Program-made: the position numbers and the translations under genes
Notes under the pieces: generated by a model
What the model saw: the letters and a program-made list of their open reading frames with translations, nothing else
The model's database searches: none
What the model was told of the DNA's origin: nothing
Assembly: GCA_949752735.1 (NCBI GenBank)
Contig: OX457037.1
Location: 1,510,001-1,574,000 of the forward strand
DNA length: 64,000 nucleotides
DNA from: Lumbricus terrestris
Lineage: Eukaryota > Annelida > Clitellata > Crassiclitellata > Lumbricidae
Direction of reading: 5' to 3'
Shown: positions 59,201 through 64,000 of the stretch, one piece after another
How positions within the stretch are numbered: the stretch's first letter is position 1
How the letters are laid out: each line of letters begins with the position of its first letter

Positions 59201-61444
59201 TCGCCTTTTTCAGAAAAGGGGATAGAATGGTCTATCCCCCCGGATAGTATAGACCGGTTAATTCCATCCGGGGGATAGATTAATTCATCCCCCCGGAGAG
59301 CTTTCAAGGGGGATACTCCGTTTCGTGTCACCTGCACGTCGAACACCATAAGAAGTCGACCATTCATTTGTGACATTTGCAGACGCTGTTAAGTCACGGT
59401 CGACGGCTGACTACATGAAGTGAGCTGCGATTCATTGATTTATAAATGCGATGACAACCCAAGGCTCGTATAGAGCTCTTCGAAATCATTGGTTTTGAGC
59501 AAAAACAGAAATGTCCAGAGCGCAGACCCGAGAAGTCAATCCAAATGCGGTCGCTGCGCTACTCGTAGAATCACGTACACCACTATCGAGTTTGAAGATC
59601 CACCTGTTACGTTTGTTTCCAGCAGCACTCAAAGTTTTTAAAAATATATATATGCAAGCTTGCGAGAAAGAAGAAACCAGATTGGTGAGTTCATGAAAAT
59701 TCAACGAATAACAAAAAATAAATATTCATAAATTTACAACAATCGGTATTATTATTTTCAGCATGTTCGAATTATACAGCAACGACCATACCTACAACGT
59801 TGACATCGACAAAGGAACCATCCACAACTGTAGGAAGCACAACTGAAGGAACCACAACTGAAGGAAACACAACTAAAGGAACCACTCCAGCATCGGTGAC
59901 AGTCACTCCTTCGCCGAACACTGGTAGGCCAACTTTATTGGTCTTCTTAAATCTTAATCTTCACGTGCACGCATCGTTTATACTACATTATTGCTTAACT
60001 ATCAATTCGTTTAACCACATAAGTGTCTGGTTCCTTAGAAGCATTTAGTTTGAACCGGAGTTTCTCTACTGAATCGTGGGCACTACACAAATCTAACTGA
60101 TGACCATGTGAAACCACACGATAAAATGTAGCCTACAGATCTATATCTATGAAAGAGAATGTGGCGGTGCATCTATATTTCTATTCTATTTTATTGTATT
60201 GTTCAATGGCTTTTGTTAGTCAGTGTATTTTGAGTTACATTATTTTGACTGTCTTTGAAAGAGGATAACAATAGTTCATATGGCCATAATAATCATTATT
60301 TGCAACTTCTGCAAATCTGCATTCATGAGAACAAAAGTCATTTATTTAGTTGCTGGGGTTGAAATGGATGATCTTTCCCCGATACCCAGACACTTTGTGA
60401 AGGAGCAAACAAATTTTGATATTCATGATTGTTAAAGAATAATAATTATTATACGATAACCTTCATTCATTCATTCATTCATTCATTCATTCATTCATTC
60501 ATTCATTCCTTCATTCATTCCCCATATTTCACCATCAAATATTTAGCCAATGCCAGTGATCTCACGGATTGCAACGAAGACTTGTGGTCAGTATAAGTAG
60601 GCCTAAGGACAACAGATAGCTGCGTTGTTGCTGTCCTATCTATGCCACTTACCAGCGTTTAGATAGCCTGATGACTGTGGCAAAGTAATATTGTTAATTG
60701 AGCATGATGCCACAATAATTATTGCTACTGCATAATGAGTCAACACTTCCTGCGATGCACAGACGTTCGTAATCAAGGGGTCAACACGTTATTAATTTAT
60801 ATGTTTTAACTGCATCTTCAGTATGACGTGCCTGTGAGCAGCTGTTTGTTTTAAACTGTGCAGTGTGCGTGTGTACGCCGAGTACAGCCTGTCCTACTCC
60901 AGACCAAATCTGCACAAAGGCCAGCGAATGTCGGGCGGGTAAGATTATATTTATGAAGTAGGCCTAATTCAAAATTGTCACATCTCTGAAATCGGTAAAT
61001 AAAAACCAAAGCTAAAACAGATGAGGAATTCACAGGACTGCTCATTTTTAATAGAAGCAGCTTTGACATTAAATTCTATAAGTTTGTGACTTTTGCGTTC
61101 CAGATGGATCCAATAGGACAGACGTCTACAGCGAGTGTGTCGTGAAGGCCGAGTTGTATGCAAGATGTGACAACTGTTGTCCAGAGACATTGGTCTGTGG
61201 AGTTGTTGTGACTCTAAGGAACGACAGTCGTTGGTTGATATACGATCCTCAATGCGATGATAACAAATGCGAAATGGCTGTCGTCAGCGCATCTTGTATG
61301 TCCATCGAATGGAAGCAGCTGTCGGAGAGAAAGGTTACAGTATCTGGAGTGGGTGACTACGTACAGGCGGGATACAGCGTTCAATTCGGTCTGAATGTGA
61401 CCGATTGCAGCGATTCCTGTAAGAAAATGATGAATCTGCAGTAG
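44156..61444 (+). CDS. Gene C: secreted two-Ig, short-stalk, Cys-rich protein
   Basis: Joined exons: 44156-44225, 49033-49353, 57537-57851, 59762-59923, 60864-60938, 61104-61444; about 427 residues, open throughout, phase-1 GT-AG introns. Same domain order as B: signal peptide, Ig-like 1, Ig-like 2, stalk of 54 codons, five-Cys linker, ten-Cys C-terminal domain. Exons 2, 3, 5 and 6 match B and A base for base in length. The introns are swollen by transposons: intron 1 has a piggyBac-like and a hAT-like element, and intron 2 is 8.2 kb with a fold-back element and a LINE. Two in-frame ATGs at 44156 and 44159. Secretion is inferred from the signal peptide and lack of a membrane segment. Function unknown. 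Confidence 0.84.
44226..45004 (+). other. Gene C intron 1, first part
   Basis: Collinear with gene B 18486-19258, with A-rich GGAAACGG motifs. Ends at the TTAA target of the piggyBac-like insertion. Confidence 0.6.
45005..47031. mobile_element. piggyBac-like element in gene C intron 1
   Basis: 2027 bp flanked by TTAA (45001-45004, 47032-47035). Inverted ends CCCTCAGGCTACCAAG and, reversed, CCCTCGAGCTACCAAG. Gene B at 19255 has a single TTAA in the same sequence, the empty site. TTAA plus CCC ends is diagnostic of piggyBac. Inside, 45069 onward begins TAGGGTGGTCGCATCTGTAA and shares TTCTCCAACCCACCATTTGG with the hAT-like element at 23139. No transposase frame. Confidence 0.88.
47155..48780 (+). 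other. Gene C intron-1 block (uninverted orientation)
   Basis: The counterpart of the inverted block in gene B (19393-20445). Interrupted by the element at 47651-48441. Confidence 0.75.
47651..48441. mobile_element. TIR element with palindromic GGTACGTACGTATTTTAACG arms
   Basis: 791 bp. Ends CAAAGCTCGAGGGTACG and CGTACCCTCGAGCTTTG; perfect 8-bp duplication ACATGTAG (47643-47650, 48442-48449). Both arms repeat GGTACGTACGTATTTTAACG in the same direction, unlike simple inverted repeats. hAT-like by TSD length only. Confidence 0.87.
49033..49353 (+). CDS. Gene C exon 2: Ig-like domain 1
   Basis: 321 bases, acceptor TTTCAG ending 49032, donor GTAAGT at 49354. Begins VDGQCATPPVNEAYYEETQN; the second Cys is in MTCNSPT. 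F-strand Cys absent as in A and B. Sites NQT and NGT. Confidence 0.87.
49536..51668. mobile_element. TIR element with GACGCCCATGGGCGTCTT phrases, gene C intron 2
   Basis: Ends GGAGAGTGCTACTAGACGCC and, reversed, GGGGAGAGTGCTCCAAGACG. Interior has several near-palindromic phrases (AAGCCCATGGGCGTCTTGAA, AGACACCCATGAGCGTCT, GATGCCCATCC-TATGGGCGTCTTG). Absent from gene B intron 2. Flank duplication not clean (TTAGGCTA / TAAGCTTA). Hosts the hAT at 50349. Confidence 0.65.
50349..51333. mobile_element. hAT-like element (TAGGGCTGTTGATTTAATCG ends)
   Basis: 985 bp. Ends TAGGGCTGTTG and, reversed, TAAGGCTGTTG, with GCGATTAATCGC-like arms (CGCGTTAACGCG; AATTAATCGCACGATTAATT). Perfect 8-bp duplication TTCAATTT (50341-50348, 51334-51341). 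AGGGCTGTnnA followed by ATTAATCG repeats is a known animal hAT end type. Confidence 0.9.
51967..52050 (+). mobile_element. SINE-like fragment
   Basis: TCAATCAATCAATCG, TTTATATAGCGCCCC, CTACTCAGAGGCGATCCCGG, GATCAAGCGAAAAATC; second copy of the repeat at 23390. Confidence 0.6.
52454..52610. mobile_element. piggyBac-like end fragment
   Basis: TTAACCCTCGGGCTAACAAG then GGGGGTGGCATCAACCCCTA and CACACATTTTGAG match the complement of the right end of the element at 45005-47031. Other end not found. Confidence 0.6.
52900..56466 (+). mobile_element. LINE of CR1/L2 type, nearly full-length but decayed
   Basis: ORF2 from about 53100 encodes an apurinic-type endonuclease followed by reverse transcriptase, then a 3' end with GACCCGGACCACCACGG, GGCGCTTTAGAAATTAG and a GACGATTACGATTA tail. 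5' boundary uncertain (52600-53100). It sits between the arms of the GCGACAGTTAATCCC fold-back element in gene C intron 2. Truncated relatives lie at 7612 and 21183. Confidence 0.85.
53100..56301 (+). pseudogene. LINE ORF2 (endonuclease-reverse transcriptase), inactive
   Basis: N-terminal LLLCGDISANPGPSS opener, then endonuclease motifs: SLNIRSL, LQETWLS, NIYRPPT, LTGDLNVH, NTLDLVIT, TDHYLI. Reverse transcriptase follows: FRPISNLSFLSKLTERIV, HQSGFTKHHSTETLL, DISAAFDTIDH, GVPQGSV, HLYADDTQLF (the catalytic YADD box), FNRASRLWND-like end. Lesions seen: a TAA near 53219, a frame change at the A-run near 54328, an apparent in-frame loss of about three residues right after GVPQGSVL (GP-type residues missing), and TGA at 55900-55902 where the copy at 21183-22182 has CGA. 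Not autonomous. Confidence 0.82.
56922..57296 (+). mobile_element. Retroposon-like repeat with AAG-rich 3' tail
   Basis: Begins at a T-run then G-run. Contains GGCAACGGGAGACCACCCCT, GTGGCGACACTGTACAGCTG and CAGAGAACCAGAAGAAGAAG. This resembles 3' ends of widespread invertebrate non-LTR repeats with (AAG)n tails. Inserted in the right arm of the fold-back element. Confidence 0.5.
57537..57851 (+). CDS. Gene C exon 3: Ig-like domain 2
   Basis: 315 bases, acceptor CACCAG ending 57536, donor GTGAGT at 57852. Core LTCTL, MKWTING, ITYACTVTF. Retained-intron extension of about 19 codons as in gene B. Confidence 0.88.
57852..58881 (+). other. Gene C intron 3, first part
   Basis: Aligns with gene B intron 3 after removing the insertions there. 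No coding function called. Confidence 0.55.
58882..59330. mobile_element. Fold-back element, ATCCCCCCGGATTAAT phrase family
   Basis: 449 bp. Ends TGTCACGAAATAGAGTATCC and, reversed, TGACACGAAACGGAGTATCC. Arms carry TATCCCCCGTATTAATTGCA and complements such as GGGGGATAGATTAATTCATC. Target duplication CCTG (58878-58881, 59331-59334); gene B at 26542 has one CCTG in the same sequence, the empty site. Interior AT-rich with GACACTTAAAACA-like bits. No ORF. Confidence 0.87.
59762..59923 (+). CDS. Gene C exon 4: short Thr-rich stalk
   Basis: 162 bases (54 codons), acceptor TTTCAG ending 59761, donor GTAGGC at 59924, phase 1. Reads CSNYTATTIPTTLTSTKEPS, then TEG, TEG and TKG units and PSPNTG. Clearly the same exon as B exon 4, with three units instead of ten. 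Confidence 0.83.
59924..60863 (+). other. Gene C intron 4
   Basis: Collinear with gene B intron 4 without the 27512-28752 insertion. Contains a (TTCA)n tract at 60464-60515. Confidence 0.65.
60464..60515. repeat. (TTCA)n microsatellite
   Basis: About 12 TTCA units, fewer and more broken in gene B near 29000. Confidence 0.9.
60864..60938 (+). CDS. Gene C exon 5: five-Cys linker
   Basis: 75 bases, acceptor GTGCAG ending 60863, donor GTAAGA at 60939. Reads VCVCTPSTACPTPDQICTKA then SECRA; the first residue is Val (Glu in B, Gln in A) because exon begins TG not AG. Confidence 0.83.
61104..61444 (+). CDS. Gene C exon 6: C-terminal ten-Cys domain and stop
   Basis: 341 bases, acceptor TTCCAG ending 61103, stop TAG 61442-61444. 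DGSNRTDVYSEC start. All ten cysteines kept; changes cluster near CCPETLVCG (CCSDALICG in A and B). Confidence 0.88.
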
Positions 61445-61959
61445 CAACAGAATCTGACAAGAAAGGTTCATCTGTGGCGACGCTATAAACAATAATTTTA
61501 GCTTGGCACCGTAGGTTCTAATTTCTTGATCGAACACATTGTCAAAAATAACATTTTAGTGACAACATAATTATGTAAAACGGTTGTCTCGTCCATGTCC
61601 TATGAGTTGAGTTTTTTCCTAGAGCGAAAAAAGATATTGCGATTTAGCTTTCATGCTTTCATGCTTTCTTTCACTCATGATTAGTACAACATTCATTCTT
61701 ATTAAACTGTAAACCTACCTGCTTTTATCATTGGCCTAGATATCGCTCAACCTTTGAGAAATTATATAAGCTTAGTCTATGGCAAATGCTTGTCGACATT
61801 AAATTTTGTCCACATCTGCAACGTAGAAAATGAGTTAGAAACTTGATCAGTTATCAATATAAAAATAATGTGGAAAGACCCGCTCTCTAGATGTCATCTC
61901 TTTTCAAATTATATATTAATTAAACGGAAGACAATCACTTAATCACCATGACAATTATG
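61445..61959 (+). other. Gene C 3' flank / probable 3'UTR
   Basis: Matches B 29982-30880 with one deletion after TATGAGTTGAG that removes the short exon-6 echo found in A and B. No strong poly(A) signal picked out. Confidence 0.5.
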
Positions 61960-62745
61960 CAGAGGCACGATGCACTTACCAATTCACCAGATGGCATTTG
62001 GAAATAAATACCGGCAGTCCTATCACTTACCTTCAGCACACTTTTATCCTCTCTACCATCCTGTCTCCGTCAGTTTTTCACTATCCAACCGCTCCCTTCA
62101 ACCTGTTCTTCTTCCACCCAAATTGAACCATGGCCCCAAGGCCGTAGCCAGGATTTTATTACGGGGGGTGTTTCACTCACCAATTTCTCTTCCTAAAAAT
62201 CTGATGACCTTTTTCTAGTCATCCGGCATATTTCGGGGGGTGTTTTCATGGTTTTATTTCATGGTTTTTACATCATGTGCTCGTAAATGCATAATATTAT
62301 TTTTCACATTTTCCATTTCGGGGGATGTTCAGACACCCAAAACACACCCCTAGCCACGGCCTTGCATAGCCCGCCTTTTTGAAAAATATTCCCTTATTTT
62401 AATTAAGCCAGATATCTGCCCCACCTTACAAACACTCGAGCCTTACCTCTTAAAATCGCTCCACATGTATTTGACTCACAACTGACACCATTGCTTATCA
62501 CACACATTCTATTCTGATCACACTTCATCTCCTCACCGATTTCACCATTTTCAACTCTATACATCACTCACCTTAGCCGTTTGTCTGTCTGACTGACTTG
62601 CTCTCCGAATCTTGACCCTCTGTTTATCGATTTGGTTTTGATTAGGTTAAGCACCTGTGAATAAGTTTTTTTTCTGTGACTTCGCTTGTGTAGGCTTTAG
62701 AAATCTCGAGGTTGCGATTACGATTAAACGATTAAACAGATAGAG
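61960..62745 (+). mobile_element. LINE 3'-end fragment downstream of gene C, with nested MITE
   Basis: Same copy as after A and B (CTTCAACCTGTTCTTCTTCC, CTCTTAAAATCGCTCC, GATTACGATTAAACGATT). Interrupted at 62137-62364. Confidence 0.7.
62137..62364. mobile_element. hAT-like MITE, second CAAGGCCGTAGC copy
   Basis: 228 bp. Ends CAAGGCCGTAGCCAGG and CCACGGCCTTG, flank duplication CATGGCCC / CATAGCCC (7 of 8). Gene B's LINE fragment is uninterrupted here. Same family as 19510-19714. Confidence 0.85.
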
Positions 62746-62785
62746 CGTCTATGTACTAACGGAGACAGAGAAGCCGATAAAGTTG

Positions 62786-62788
62786 CGA

Positions 62789-62822
<34 letters not shown>

Positions 62823-62842
62823 GCTACTGCTGCTGCTGCTGC
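62786..62842. repeat. (ACT)n / (TGC)n microsatellite
   Basis: Trinucleotide run TACTACTAC passing into TGCTGCTGC. Confidence 0.95.
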
Positions 62843-64000
62843 ACTGAGGATCCAGGGGTAAATCCCCCCAAATTTTGGGCAAGTCATTTTTTCCGGGCAA
62901 GAGGGCTAGGAAAAATATTAAACAAACTATATTTTAAATTCGGCGCTCATAGTCACAGTTCTAATTTGCCCGAATCGAGTTAGATACCTGGTACGCGATT
63001 AACTCGCAGCCACCATGGATAGGAATAGCACAAATCCACGAAAAAGTTCTGACTTCACGGACAGGGTAGCATTTTGTAAATAATGGCGAAAATCGCTGAA
63101 ACTCACGAGCCGAAATTTGCCTGAAAATCGCGGCAATTCATGACATTTTGGGAAATTCACAGCATTCAAGCTAAGTGTTGCAGATCACGGAATTCACCGT
63201 TTGAATTGCACCGGAAATTTCTACTAGCGATGGAGCAAGATAGACACGATAAACCTACGACCATCAAATTGAACGTGCAGCTACATAAGCCAACATGTTC
63301 TGCAGCTGCAGACATAGGCCCACAATGGTCCGTTATTGAGACTTTTAGCAGGCTCAAGCAGGGGCGATGAGAGAAATTTCTGGCCCCTAGACAGAGCTTT
63401 CACGGGTCCCTAAACTAACTTGAGACTAGGCCTGTATGAAGATAAAATTCAGAAACAAATTTAAATAATTAAAGTTCGGGCACGACTTACGATGTAATGG
63501 CGGCAAGTGGCCCACTTTTATTATAGTTTGTATACTTAGTTGGGTGTATTGAATCTCTTATATCGCCTCTCCTTAATACTTCCAAGACAGAGTTCATCTG
63601 GTTAGCTGCATCCAGCAGCTTCAGAAGCGCGATCGATATTGTTCTGCTCTCTGTTAGATTTCTAGATCGCTTCATTGATGATTAAACACGATGGGCTACA
63701 GTAAAAATATATACAATTGCAAATTTATTCAGTTGTTCATTTGAAGTTTAAACTAATAATTGTGAAAGAATGAAATATTATACTTTAAAATGCACACTTC
63801 GATAAATTTGCACATAGGCCTAACATTACCTAGCCTAGACCCTAACAGTAGCAGAGCCCCGGTTATGTGCCCTTCTGCCATTTCATTTTTCTTGGGCCGG
63901 ATTAAGGCATGTTCAGCCGAACAGGGGCCAACACTTTAGGAGTCGAACACAAGCGTGAAAAAATTCCGAATATTTTTAGAGTTTTTGTAAATTTCAACCA
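62843..64000. other. Downstream flank, unassigned
   Basis: Contains repeat-like pieces (GGATCCAGGGGTAAATCCCC; CAGGGGCGATGAGAG...GGCCCCTAGACAGAG) and short open frames without recognisable products. Confidence 0.4.

Overview
The window is animal nuclear DNA. It has intron-split genes with GT-AG boundaries, no operons or bacterial signals, and a very heavy load of transposable elements. I think it comes from a marine invertebrate deuterostome, most likely an echinoderm. The reasons are the large numbers of hAT-type and fold-back elements (sea-urchin 'TU' fold-back elements have this architecture), a CR1/L2-type LINE, and secreted Ig genes of invertebrate immune style. This is inference and no species is claimed.

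The only host genes I can support are three tandem, same-strand paralogues, here called A, B and C. Each has six exons separated by phase-1 introns: signal peptide; Ig-like domain 1; Ig-like domain 2; a Thr/Pro- or Thr/Glu/Gly-rich mucin-like stalk; a 25-residue five-Cys exon; and a C-terminal ten-Cys domain with the stop codon. Gene A (1-12669) lacks its 5' end because the window starts inside exon 1. Gene B (18416-29981) encodes about 465 residues and gene C (44156-61444) about 427. No transmembrane segment is visible after the signal peptide, so the products should be secreted. Exons 2, 3, 5 and 6 have exactly the same length in all three genes. The stalk exon differs completely: 588 codons with a 42-bp minisatellite in A, 92 codons with ten TEGTT units in B, and 54 codons with three degenerate units in C. 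B and C keep a matching upstream block with a TATA box. All three units carry the same old LINE 3' fragment downstream, so the whole unit was duplicated together.

The rest of the window is mobile DNA. Comparing paralogous introns gives empty sites for many insertions and so exact target-site duplications (TSDs). I find thirteen hAT-like elements with 8-bp TSDs, one piggyBac-like element with TTAA, Tc1/mariner-like ends, a LINE with a decayed ORF2 (53100-56466) plus truncated relatives, and a pile of truncated retrotransposons with (AAT)n tails (32690-38735). The most unusual group is a set of fold-back elements whose long terminal inverted repeats are built from short variant 'phrases'. Each element has its own phrase, but several share similar outermost bases and two have perfect 10-bp TSDs.

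Layout: 1-13640 gene A unit; 13959-17775 hAT and mariner; 17776-31440 gene B unit, with an inverted intron-1 block; 31898-42885 intergenic transposon cluster; 42886-62745 gene C unit; 62746-64000 unassigned flank.
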